From assembly GCF_023715365.1 (NCBI RefSeq), contig NZ_JAMBNZ010000008.1:62001-126000 (forward strand): a stretch of DNA of 64,000 nt, in the 5' to 3' direction. Shown here one piece after another: positions 43,863-52,537 of the stretch (position 1 is its first letter; each line of letters opens with the position of its first letter). The DNA comes from Georgenia satyanarayanai (GTDB lineage Bacteria; Actinomycetota; Actinomycetes; Actinomycetales; Actinomycetaceae). The notes beneath the pieces were generated by a model. That model had not been told where the DNA came from. It ran no database searches and was given only the letters and a program-made list of their open reading frames with translations. The translations under genes and the position numbers were made by a program.

Positions 43863-43976
43863 CGTGGCCCCTGACGTCGGCGGGTGGAGTCACGGCGAGC
43901 CTAGTGCCCGGTCCCCCGATCCGGGCGAAGTGGCGTGGCAGCATGGGTCCACCCGTCCGTACCCCTGGAGGTCCCT

Positions 43977-44693
43977 GTGCCCACGCCCCACATCGCCGCC
44001 GCCCCCGGCGACTTCGCCCCCGCTGTCCTCATGCCGGGCGACCCCCGGCGGGCACAGCGCATCGCCGAGCAGCTCATGCCCGACGCCCGCCTCGTCAACG
44101 ACGTGCGCGGCATGCTCGGCTACACCGGCACCGTGGACGGCAAGCCGCTGAGCGTCATGGGCTCGGGAATGGGACAGCCCTCGGCGACCATCTACGCCAC
44201 CGAGCTCTTCCGCGAGTACGGCGTCCAGCGCATCATCCGCGTCGGCACGGCCGGGGGCATCTCCCCGAAGGTCAAGGTCGGCGACGTCCTCGTGGGCCTG
44301 GGCGCCCACACCGACTCGGCGATGAACCAGCACCGCATCCCAGGGATCAACTTCTCCGCCGTCGCGTCCTTCGAGCTGGCGGAGGCCGCCGTGCGCGCTG
44401 CCCGGGAGCAGGGCATCGAGCGTTACCACGTCGGCACGATCGTCTCCCGGGACCACTTCTACCTCAAGGTGCCCGGGCAGACCGAGGCACTGGGCGCCTA
44501 CGGGGTGCTCGGCGTCGAGATGGAGGCCGCCGCCCTCTACGGCGTGGCCGCCGAGCTCGGCCGCCAGGCCCTCACCGTCCTCACCGTCTCCGACCACCTG
44601 CTCGACGGCTCCCAGGACATGAGCGCCGAGGAGCGCGAGACGACCTTCCAGGGCGCGCTCTCCCTCGCCGTCGCCGCCGCCCTCAGCGAGTAG
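43977..44693 (+). CDS. deoD: Purine-nucleoside phosphorylase, DeoD type
   Basis: A 238-residue hexameric-type PNP of normal length. It splits purine (deoxy)nucleosides with phosphate to base and (deoxy)ribose-1-phosphate. Recognisable are the phosphate-binding PGDPRRAQRIAE, GSGMGQPSATIYATELF, IRVGTAGGISPKVKVGD, the substrate-binding GVEMEAAALYGVAAELG and the catalytic aspartate in VSDHLLDG. The GTG start at 43977 follows CTGGAGG; a longer in-frame reading from 43935 lacks a ribosome site. Single gene, divergent from the DUF4282-like gene. Confidence 0.95.
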   Translation: MPTPHIAAAPGDFAPAVLMPGDPRRAQRIAEQLMPDARLVNDVRGMLGYTGTVDGKPLSVMGSGMGQPSATIYATELFREYGVQRIIRVGTAGGISPKVKVGDVLVGLGAHTDSAMNQHRIPGINFSAVASFELAEAAVRAAREQGIERYHVGTIVSRDHFYLKVPGQTEALGAYGVLGVEMEAAALYGVAAELGRQALTVLTVSDHLLDGSQDMSAEERETTFQGALSLAVAAALSE

Positions 44694-44852
44694 CCCCGGC
44701 GCCCGCCCGCCCGGTCTCCGGCGAGGCGGCCGGTCGGGTGATCGAGGACGACGACGCCGGACCGTCCCCGACCGCCCAAAATGTGCGGTTGGGGGCGGGG
44801 TGGGCTTCTAGACTGGCTGGCACGACGGGCGTTGACAGGGACGGGGGGTCCT

Positions 44853-47800
44853 ATGTGCCCCACAGGTGGCGAGCCGGACGGCGCCCTGCGCGCCGGGGTT
44901 CCCCGCGCCAGCACCGCCGCCCCGCAGGTCTCCGGGCTGCGCCGCCCCCAGCTGCTGCGGGCCCTGGACGCCGTCGCCCGCGACCGCATGGGCCTCGTCG
45001 TGGCCCCGCCGGGCACCGGCAAGACGACGCTCATGGCGCAGTGGGCCACCGCCAGCGGTCTGCCCGTCGCGTGGTGCCGGCTCGACGCGGGGTCCACCGG
45101 CCGCCTCGTCCCCCTCCTGCACCGGGCGCTGGCCCCCCACCTCCCCACCGACGACGCCTTGGCCACGCCCGAGCAGCTGGCGCTGGCCCTGGAACGGCTG
45201 CCCGGCCCGGTGCTCCTCGTCCTCGACGACCTCCACGTCCTCGCCGGCCAGCCCGCGGAGGCAGAGCTGGAGCAGGTGCTCCTGCTGGCCCCGCCGCAGC
45301 TGCGGGTGCTCATCGGCTCCCGGCGCATGCCCGGCTTCAACCTCGCCCGCAGCGAGCTGGCCGCGCTCGTCGTCCTCACCGGGGAGGACCTGCGCTTCCG
45401 CACGTGGGAGGTCGAGACGCTCTTCCGGCGGGTCCACCGCGCCCCGCTCCCCCCGCACGACACCGCCGCGCTCACCCGGTACACCCAGGGCTGGGCGGCC
45501 GCCCTCCAGCTCTTCCACCTGTCCACCCTCGACAGCCAGCCCGCCGACCGGCACCGTGCCGTGCACGCGCTCGCCGGGCGCGCTCGTTACGCGCAGGACT
45601 ACCTCACCGGTCAGGTGCTCGCCGGGCTGCCGCCGGAGACCACCGCGTTCCTCGTGCGGACCTGCGTCTTCGACGCCCTCACCGCCGACCGGTGCAATGC
45701 CCTCCTCGGCACGACGGACGCGCAGCGGACGCTGCGGGACCTCGTCACGCGCCAGGCCCTGACGACGACGACGGACGGCGGTGACACCTTCAGCTACCAC
45801 GAGGTGCTGCGCCGCCACCTCGAGACCGCGCTGCGCGAGGAGCTCGGTCCCGCCGGTACCGCCGAGTGGTACGTCCGCGCGGCGGCGATCCTCGAGGATG
45901 AGGGGGACCTCGTCGAGGCGCTACGTGCGCGGGCCCGGGCCGAGGACTGGCCAGGCGTGCGTGCCCTGCTCCACGAGTCCGGTGAGCGGGTGTTCGTCGC
46001 CCCGCACCAGGCTCGGTCGCGCGACCAGACATGGGCGGGGCTGCTGCCGGCGTGGCTCACCGCCTCCGACCCGTGGTGCTGCCTGGCCGACGCCCGCCGG
46101 CTGCTCGGGGACGGGCGGCTCGACGACGCCGCGGCGGCCGCCGAGCGCGCGCGGGCCCAGTTCACCGACGCGGGCGGCCAGCGGCTGTGCGACGAGCTAC
46201 GGGCTGACATCACCGCGTGGCGCGGCGGGCCGGTACCGCCACGGCCCCGGTGGCCCGACCTCCTCCTCGCCGCCACCCGCCGTCATCCGCTCGACGTCGC
46301 GCGTCGCGCCGCCGGGGCGGAGGACGCCCTGGTGCGGGACGTCACGGGCTTCGCCCACCTCCTCGGTGGGGATCGCCGGGCGGGCAGCAGGGAGCTGCGC
46401 ACCCTCGCGGATCAGCCCGAGGGCACCGCCCCGGGCCTGGCCCTCACCGCGCGCCTGGTCCTCGCCACGCTCGGGACGATCGTCCCCGGCGGCGCGGGCA
46501 GACGCGCCGAGGTGCGCACCGGCCCCCTCACCTCCCCGCAGTCCTCGCCCTTCGACCAGATCTACCTGGAGGCGGAGCGTCACGGCCTCACCTGGCTGGC
46601 CCGACTCACCTCGGCGATCGCCGTTGCCGGGCACGGGGGTGACCGCCGGCCGATGGCCGCCGTCATCGGGGACCTCGACGCCCGCGGCGACCGGTGGGCG
46701 GCCGCCATCGTCGCCCTCGTGTGGTGCTTCATCCGGCTGCCGTCAGGGACGGTCGACTCCCGCACCCTGGACCAGCTGCGCCGCCGCCTGCGCGACCTCG
46801 ACGCCGGTGTCCTCGAGGCCTGGGTGAGCGCGATCGGCGCGTTGCTGGCCGCGGCGCAGCAGCTGCCCGACGCCGCCGAGCAGGCCCGCCTCGCCGAGGC
46901 GCACTCCCGGTCCGCCGGCGTCCCGGGCGCCTGCGCCCTCGCCTACGCCGCCCTGGCCGCGGCGCGCACCGAGGACCGCGAGGAGCTCCTCACGCTCGCC
47001 CGGACTACCGCCAGCACCACCGGCCTGGACTGCCGCCCGTGGGCGTGGCTGGCGGACATGTCCCCGTGGTCGCACGAGCCGGCCGGCCCGCGGCCGACCG
47101 TCCCGGATCCGGGCGACCCCGCCCTCCCCACCCCGTCGGCGGCCCCCACTGCTGCGGCAAGCCCTTCGACGAGCGTCCCGTCGGCGGCCAGCCCTCCCGA
47201 TCCGGGCTCCGGCCCCGCCCCCGTGCTCACCGTCCGCTGCTTCGGTGAGCTCCAGCTGCTCGTCGACGGCCGGGTGCCCGACCTCAGCGGGATCCGTCCC
47301 CGCGCCCGGACGGTGCTGCGCTTCTTCGCCGTGCACGCCGGCCGCTCGGTCCACCGCGAGCTCATCGCCGACGCCCTGTGGGGTGAGCTCGACCCGGCGG
47401 CGGCCATGCACAACCTCCAGGTGAGCGTCTCGAGTCTGCGCGCGGCGCTCGAGCCCGGCGTGCCCGGGCGGCACAGCCGGATCGTCGTGCGGGACGGTGA
47501 GTCCTACATGCTCGCCCTGGGCCCCGGCTCCACGAGTGATGTCGTCGAGGTCGACGAGGCGCTGTCCGCGGCCGCGAGGGCCGCTCGGCGCGGTGACGTC
47601 ACGGGCCAGCGCGCCGCGCTGAGCACGGCGCTCGCCGTGTACACCGGGGACGTCCTGCCCGAGGAGGGCCCCGCGGACTGGCTCGTGCCCACCCGCGAGC
47701 GCTACCGCACCCGGGTGGCGGAGGCCGCCGCCCTGCTCGCCGAGCTCGCCCTCGCTGCGGGCGACCACGCCGAGGCCGTGCGTGCGGCACAGCGCAGCGT

Positions 47801-48017
47801 CGACGTCGACGAGTACCGCGACGACGCCTGGCGCACCCTCGTGGCCGCGCTCCGGGCCGCTGGGGAGCCGGCCGCCGCCGAGCGCGCCGCCCGCTCCTAC
47901 TCGCAGGTGCTCCGCGAGCTCGGGGTGGCCGAGGACCTTAGCCCCGCCCCCGGAGCTCCACCTCCGCCAGCGCGACCGGCGCCCCCAGCTCCTCCCCGTA
48001 CACCGAGAGGATCGTGA
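44853..48017 (+). CDS. Large MalT/SARP-type transcriptional activator, likely regulator of the injection system
   Basis: A 1054-residue regulator. The N-terminal third is a MalT-like STAND ATPase: Walker A APPGTGKTTL (51-60) and Walker B LLVLDDLHVL (121-130), followed by helical TPR-like repeats (about 350-740). After a Pro/Ser-rich linker, residues 789-1040 form a SARP unit: an OmpR-type DNA-binding domain (LTVRCFGELQLLVDGRVP, RSVHRELIADALWGELDPAAAMHNLQVSVSSLRAAL) and a BTAD domain. Such proteins activate specialised gene clusters when a signal opens the ATPase. It converges on the injection-system operon and its last 80 bases overlap the final gene of that operon on the other strand. Control of that operon is inferred from position. 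Confidence 0.9.
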   Translation: MCPTGGEPDGALRAGVPRASTAAPQVSGLRRPQLLRALDAVARDRMGLVVAPPGTGKTTLMAQWATASGLPVAWCRLDAGSTGRLVPLLHRALAPHLPTDDALATPEQLALALERLPGPVLLVLDDLHVLAGQPAEAELEQVLLLAPPQLRVLIGSRRMPGFNLARSELAALVVLTGEDLRFRTWEVETLFRRVHRAPLPPHDTAALTRYTQGWAAALQLFHLSTLDSQPADRHRAVHALAGRARYAQDYLTGQVLAGLPPETTAFLVRTCVFDALTADRCNALLGTTDAQRTLRDLVTRQALTTTTDGGDTFSYHEVLRRHLETALREELGPAGTAEWYVRAAAILEDEGDLVEALRARARAEDWPGVRALLHESGERVFVAPHQARSRDQTWAGLLPAWLTASDPWCCLADARRLLGDGRLDDAAAAAERARAQFTDAGGQRLCDELRADITAWRGGPVPPRPRWPDLLLAATRRHPLDVARRAAGAEDALVRDVTGFAHLLGGDRRAGSRELRTLADQPEGTAPGLALTARLVLATLGTIVPGGAGRRAEVRTGPLTSPQSSPFDQIYLEAERHGLTWLARLTSAIAVAGHGGDRRPMAAVIGDLDARGDRWAAAIVALVWCFIRLPSGTVDSRTLDQLRRRLRDLDAGVLEAWVSAIGALLAAAQQLPDAAEQARLAEAHSRSAGVPGACALAYAALAAARTEDREELLTLARTTASTTGLDCRPWAWLADMSPWSHEPAGPRPTVPDPGDPALPTPSAAPTAAASPSTSVPSAASPPDPGSGPAPVLTVRCFGELQLLVDGRVPDLSGIRPRARTVLRFFAVHAGRSVHRELIADALWGELDPAAAMHNLQVSVSSLRAALEPGVPGRHSRIVVRDGESYMLALGPGSTSDVVEVDEALSAAARAARRGDVTGQRAALSTALAVYTGDVLPEEGPADWLVPTRERYRTRVAEAAALLAELALAAGDHAEAVRAAQRSVDVDEYRDDAWRTLVAALRAAGEPAAAERAARSYSQVLRELGVAEDLSPAPGAPPPPARPAPPAPPRTPRGS

Positions 48018-49632
48018 GGCGGACCGACTCGACGTCGCTGAGACCCACCGACACCGGCTGCGGCTCCCCGGTGTCGGTGAGCTCGACGTCCTGGACCTCC
48101 TCGCCCTCCGGCGTCGTCATGGTGAGGCGCAGCCCACGAGGCCGTGCCTCCAGGAGCCGCTGCTCCTCCTCCCCGCCGTTGCCGGCGACGACGAGCACGG
48201 TGACGAGGCGCGCCGGTTCGGGAAGGACGAGCTCGACCGACTCCCCGATCCCGTCGCCCTCCGGGGCCCACGAGCGGTCGAGGATCCCGTCGCGCACCTG
48301 GGACGCGGGACGGTCCGCCCGCGCGCTCGAGGCCACCACCTCGGACGGGTTGATGGGCTTGTCGCCCGCCACCCTGTCCACGACGGCGGCGTAGGCACCC
48401 GCGAGGGAGTCGCGGGCGTACCAGGCACCTGTCCCGAGCAGGCCGAGGATGACGATGGTGACGACGAGCCTCGTGGGGAACCGACGACGACGGCGCGCAC
48501 GGGGCCGCGTCCCCGCCGCCGGTCCCTGGCGGGGCTCGGGGCGCAGCAGGCGCCGCCACCACGAGCGCTCCGGCTGGACCGGGGCGTCGGTGAGGTCGGC
48601 GCCGCAGCGGCGGCAGAAGTGCCGGTGCGGTGCGTTGCCCACCCCGCAGGCGCCGCAGACGAGCTCGCCCGGGCGCGGGGGCGGCTCCTCCTCCTCGGCC
48701 CGTGGCACCGGGCGGCGCTGCACGGGCGCGCCGGGCTTGCGCGCCGCGGGCTGGCGAGGGGCCGGCCGGCCCGGTTTGGCGGGGCTGGGCTGCGCGGCGG
48801 CGGGTGCCTCCGCGACGTCGGCCGGCCGCGCCGACGCCCCCTGCTCCCGCGGCTCCGCCGACGGCGGTGCCGCCGCGGCAGCGGCACCCGCCCCCGCGGC
48901 GCCGGAGGGCCCGCCGGCGGCGGCACCGCCTCGTGCCGCCTCGGTGCCCTCGCGCGCGGCGGCAGCCGCCGCCTGGGCGAGCGGACCGCCCCCGGCCGCC
49001 CGGACCGCCTGGTCTGCTGCCGTCCGGCCGGGTGCCCGCGTGGCACCGCGTGCCTCGGACCGGGCGCGGGAGGCGGTGCTGCTCGCCGTCGACAGCGCCC
49101 CGCCCGTGGCCTGGTCGGCGGCCCGGCGCGCCGCCCGCGCCGCCCGTCCGCCGAGCCCACCGAGCGCGCCCGAGCCGGCTGCAGTGACCGTGGGCGGCGC
49201 AGCCGATGCCGCAGCCGGTACGGCGCGCGGTGCGGAGGGGGCGACCGGCTCCTCGCCCGGCGCGGCGTGCGGGGGCCCGGCTGCCGACGCCGGCTCGTCG
49301 GTCGCCGCACGGACGCCGTCGTCGGCTCGCGCGGCCCCGCCCGCGCCGGCGCCGTCCGACCCCGCGGCACCGCCCGCCCTGCCACCGTCGGCTGTCTCTG
49401 CGCGACCTGCCCCGCCGTGGTCGCTCCCCACGGGCGCAGCCCCGCTGCCGCCGTCGCCTCCCGCGGGCGCACCCGCGCCGCCCCCCGCGACCTCAACTGT
49501 GCCGGCAGCGCCGGTCCTTGCGCCGTCGGCGACCGCGACCTGCGTCTCCTCCCACTCGAGGTAGGTGCCGCAGCTGCCGCAGAACAGCTCGCCGTCCTCG
49601 TTGCGGCTTCCGCACTCAGGACATGTCTGCAT
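47938..49632 (-). CDS. Zinc-ribbon, single-span membrane protein with lectin-like C-terminus (CisA-like)
   Basis: A 564-residue protein with four parts: an N-terminal zinc ribbon (CPECG...CGSCG, residues 4-22); about 280 residues of Ala/Gly/Pro-rich disorder; a second zinc ribbon (CGACG...CRRCG near 335-355); and one transmembrane helix (LVVTIVILGLLGTGAWYA, near 405) followed by about 140 residues that look like a galactose-binding, discoidin-type sandwich (residues SSARADRPASQVRDGILDRSWAPEG onward). This layout suggests cytoplasmic docking to the particle and an extracellular sensor. It resembles, from memory, the membrane factor CisA of Streptomyces contractile systems. The start overlaps the gpI-like gene by 17 bases. 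Confidence 0.8.
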   Translation of the reverse strand: MQTCPECGSRNEDGELFCGSCGTYLEWEETQVAVADGARTGAAGTVEVAGGGAGAPAGGDGGSGAAPVGSDHGGAGRAETADGGRAGGAAGSDGAGAGGAARADDGVRAATDEPASAAGPPHAAPGEEPVAPSAPRAVPAAASAAPPTVTAAGSGALGGLGGRAARAARRAADQATGGALSTASSTASRARSEARGATRAPGRTAADQAVRAAGGGPLAQAAAAAAREGTEAARGGAAAGGPSGAAGAGAAAAAAPPSAEPREQGASARPADVAEAPAAAQPSPAKPGRPAPRQPAARKPGAPVQRRPVPRAEEEEPPPRPGELVCGACGVGNAPHRHFCRRCGADLTDAPVQPERSWWRRLLRPEPRQGPAAGTRPRARRRRRFPTRLVVTIVILGLLGTGAWYARDSLAGAYAAVVDRVAGDKPINPSEVVASSARADRPASQVRDGILDRSWAPEGDGIGESVELVLPEPARLVTVLVVAGNGGEEEQRLLEARPRGLRLTMTTPEGEEVQDVELTDTGEPQPVSVGLSDVESVRLTILSVYGEELGAPVALAEVELRGRG

Positions 49633-50173
49633 CGGAGTCCTCCACGACATCGATGGTGTGGGCCACGTGCGCCGGCTTGACGGTGGTGACGACCCGCTCG
49701 AGGCGGGTACGGTCCACGGCCCCCGGTTCGCGCACGTGCACGACCACTCGCAGCAGCGGCTCCGGGGAGCCCGGGAGCGCGGCGCCCGGCTGCGCGGACC
49801 AGCTGCTCGCACCGTTCTCCTCCACCTCGACCCGCCCGCCGACGACGAGCCGCACGGCGTCGACGATGCCCGCGGGGGTCCCACGCACGCGGTGGATGGC
49901 GGCGGCCCCGGCGACGATCTCGCGGCGCCGCTCCACCGACCACGTGTCGTCCACCTCGATCCCCACCCACTCCGCGAGCCAGTCGAGGAAGTCGGGCGGC
50001 GCGAGCTCGGGGTCGACGTAGCAGGCGAGGGTGTCGAGGGTGAGGAAGAGCGGGGCGAACGCCGCGTCAAAGGCCTGGACGAAGCGCTGGAGGAACTCGT
50101 CCTCCTGGTAGACGGCCGGCAGCCGGTGCGCCACGGGCGCGACGCTGGGCAGGCGGGGGACGGTGCCGCGCAC
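49616..50173 (-). CDS. Baseplate protein, phage tail protein I-like
   Basis: A 185-residue protein of the P2 gpI / phage tail protein family: LPAVYQEDEFLQRFVQAFDAAFAPLFLTLDTLACYVDPELAPPDFLDWLAEWVGIEVDDTWS is the family hallmark. RGTPAGIVDAVRLVVGGRVEVEE follows. In contractile systems this subunit completes the baseplate wedge with gpJ and gp25. GTG start one base after the gpJ-like stop. Confidence 0.88.
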   Translation of the reverse strand: MRGTVPRLPSVAPVAHRLPAVYQEDEFLQRFVQAFDAAFAPLFLTLDTLACYVDPELAPPDFLDWLAEWVGIEVDDTWSVERRREIVAGAAAIHRVRGTPAGIVDAVRLVVGGRVEVEENGASSWSAQPGAALPGSPEPLLRVVVHVREPGAVDRTRLERVVTTVKPAHVAHTIDVVEDSDADMS

Positions 50174-50174
50174 G

Positions 50175-52118
50175 TCATCGCCCCCCGACGACGCGCACCT
50201 GGTGCTGGTAGGAGAACACCAGTCCCTGCGGGTCGATGTCGATGCGCTGGACCGGTTCGCCGCGCTTGCCGGTGATCGGGTCCGCGCCGAAGAGCTTGAC
50301 GTCCTCGACGATCTCGGTGCCGCGCAGCGCCTGGAGGACGGCGTAGACCTCCCCGGCGTGGACGGGGCGACCGAAGGGCCAGCCCTCGGCGTCGGGCCCG
50401 CCGGAGACGGGGTCGAAGTAGGTGTTGAGCGCGGTGACGGCCTCGCGCTCGAGCCGCTCGACGTCCGCGCGCGGGCGCGCCGCGAGCCGCGCCACGATGG
50501 TCACGCCCTGGTAGAAGGGCGGCTCGACGAGGAGCCGGGCCCCCACGGGGCGGCGGCGGTCGAGGTGCTCGGTGATCCGGGCGAGGGCCTCCTCGCTGGG
50601 GACGAGGTCCTCGAAGCGCAGCCGGCCGGTGTCGTCGGGCACGGCGGAGGGCACGACGAGCAGCCGGACACCGCCGGACTCCTCCGGCGTCGTCGCCGGC
50701 ACGCAGCGCACCCGCGCCACCGAGGGCTCGGCCCGCAGCGCGAGCTGCTCGTAGTCCTCGGCGGTGATCGCGCGGTCACGGGTGCGCAGGAGCAGCGGGC
50801 CGCGCTGCCTCGCCTCGGCGACCGACTCCCCGGCCACGCCCCCGAGCGCCGGGCGGCGGTTCTCCACGCGGTCGACGAGCGGGATGGGGGTGCGCATGTC
50901 GGTGATCGTCCGCGCGGAGACGTTGCCCCGCGGCCCACCGCCCGTCCGGTAGACCGGCACCCGCAGCGGTGCGCCCTTGGGCGGCACGGCGCCGTAGGAG
51001 CGCAGGGTGCCGTCGGCCTGTCGGACCGCCGGCCCGAAGTGCACCTCGCCGGTGGCCCGGTCGAGGAGGAAGACCTGGTCCTCGGGTCCCGCGGAGGCGA
51101 AGGACTCCACCTCCACCCACTCGTCCCAGCCGCTGCCGGCGGCCACCTGCACGACGACGTCGCCACCGGCGACCACCGGGCTGCGGTCGAGGTGGAACAC
51201 CTGGGCGGGCACCCCCTCGGACAGGCCGAGGATCTCGTCGCGGACCAGCTCGGCGTGGCTTGCGGGGACGGTGCCCCCCATCGTGAAGGCGGAGACCGCG
51301 CCGATCGTCGGTGAGGCGCTGTAGCGCGGGTAGCCCTCGGGCGGGTCGACGACGCGGCAGCGCAGCCAGCCGGCGCGCTTGCCGTCGATGATCGAGGCCC
51401 GGTGGTCGGGCACGTGCAGGACGACGTCACCGGAGCGGTTGAGGCCGCCGGTCCCGTCGGAGTCCACGTCACAGGCCCGCCAGCCGGTCCCGGTCCACGC
51501 CTCCCAGGTGATCGGCGGGAAGCGGGGGTCCACGCCCACGCCGCGGACCTCGCTGTCGAAGCGCAGGACGACGATGCACGACGGCGCCGCGTCGTCCAGG
51601 CCGAGGAGGACGACGTCGTCGTGCGCCGGGGTGTCGGTGAAGACGGCGAAGCGCTCCGCCGCCCGCAGCGCGTCACCGCGGTCGACGACGCCCCCGCCGA
51701 AGCCCTGCGTGAGGACGAGGGACAGCGACCGCGGGGGCACGACGAGGTCGCGGGTGGTGCGGAAGACGACCGGCTCCTCGGTCTCCGTGCGAGGCGTGAC
51801 GGCCTCCGACTGGGCCGGGACGACGACGATCTGGTCCTGGGCGGCGGAGAGCCAGTAGGTGAGCTCCGCGGACGCGGCCGTCGGCGGGTGCAGCGTCATC
51901 CCGAGGAGGTCGAGGAAGGAGACGTAGAGCTTGTCCGGCACCCGGTTGAGCCGGTAGGACAGCTGGTCGACCATGAGCGCGAAGGTCTCCACGAGGGTGA
52001 CGCCGGGGTCGGAGACGTTGTGGTCGCTCCACTCGGGGCAGGTGGCCTGGATGTGGCGCTTGGCGTCGTCGACGAGCTGCTGGAAGCGGCGGTCGTCGAG
52101 GTTCGGGGCGGGGAGCAC
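50175..52118 (-). CDS. Baseplate wedge protein, gpJ/gp6-like
   Basis: A 647-residue baseplate J family protein. The N-terminal block NLDDRRFQQLVDDAKRHIQATCPEWSDHNVSDPGVTLVETFALMVDQLSYRLNRVPDK is typical of the wedge protein of eCIS and T4-like baseplates, and the C-terminal part (AITAEDYEQLALRAEPSVARVRCV, then QRIDIDPQGLVFSYQHQVRVV) also matches. It forms the ring that triggers sheath contraction. GTG start two bases after the gp25 stop, with ribosome site GAGGAGGG. Confidence 0.92.
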   Translation of the reverse strand: MLPAPNLDDRRFQQLVDDAKRHIQATCPEWSDHNVSDPGVTLVETFALMVDQLSYRLNRVPDKLYVSFLDLLGMTLHPPTAASAELTYWLSAAQDQIVVVPAQSEAVTPRTETEEPVVFRTTRDLVVPPRSLSLVLTQGFGGGVVDRGDALRAAERFAVFTDTPAHDDVVLLGLDDAAPSCIVVLRFDSEVRGVGVDPRFPPITWEAWTGTGWRACDVDSDGTGGLNRSGDVVLHVPDHRASIIDGKRAGWLRCRVVDPPEGYPRYSASPTIGAVSAFTMGGTVPASHAELVRDEILGLSEGVPAQVFHLDRSPVVAGGDVVVQVAAGSGWDEWVEVESFASAGPEDQVFLLDRATGEVHFGPAVRQADGTLRSYGAVPPKGAPLRVPVYRTGGGPRGNVSARTITDMRTPIPLVDRVENRRPALGGVAGESVAEARQRGPLLLRTRDRAITAEDYEQLALRAEPSVARVRCVPATTPEESGGVRLLVVPSAVPDDTGRLRFEDLVPSEEALARITEHLDRRRPVGARLLVEPPFYQGVTIVARLAARPRADVERLEREAVTALNTYFDPVSGGPDAEGWPFGRPVHAGEVYAVLQALRGTEIVEDVKLFGADPITGKRGEPVQRIDIDPQGLVFSYQHQVRVVGGR

Positions 52119-52120
52119 GG

Positions 52121-52525
52121 CTAACCCTCCTCGTGCTGGGGGATGACGTAGAACGGGAACACGAGGTTGCGGGGGTCGTTGGTGCCCCGCAGCGTGTAGG
52201 CGATGTCGATGTAGAGCACGCCCTCGTCGATCGCGTCGAAGCGGACGACGACGGCGGCGAGCTCGATCCGCGGTTCCCACCGCTCCAGCGCGACACGGAC
52301 GCTGTAGGCGATGTCGCCCGCGGTGGCGGCGTCGGCCGGCGCGAAGACGTAGTCGTGGACGGAGCAGCCGAACTCGGGGCGCATCGGCCGCTCCCCCGGT
52401 GAGGTCGCGAGGATGAGCCGGATGCTCTCCTCGATCTCGCGCTCGCCGGCGACGAGCGCGATCCGGCCGGTGGCGTCCGTGCGCAGCGGGAAGGCCCACC
52501 CGGTGCCGATGAACTCCTGTCCCAT
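52121..52525 (-). CDS. Baseplate wedge protein, gp25-like
   Basis: A 134-residue gp25/lysozyme-like family protein. GWAFPLRTDATGRIALVAGEREIEESIRLILATSPGERPMRPEFGCSVHDYVFAP carries the conserved EPR-type core (GERPMRPEFG). gp25 nucleates sheath polymerisation on the baseplate in T4, T6SS and eCIS. It is 12 bases downstream of the spike gene and two bases upstream of the gpJ-like gene. Confidence 0.94.
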   Translation of the reverse strand: MGQEFIGTGWAFPLRTDATGRIALVAGEREIEESIRLILATSPGERPMRPEFGCSVHDYVFAPADAATAGDIAYSVRVALERWEPRIELAAVVVRFDAIDEGVLYIDIAYTLRGTNDPRNLVFPFYVIPQHEEG

Positions 52526-52537
52526 GACGAGCCCCCA

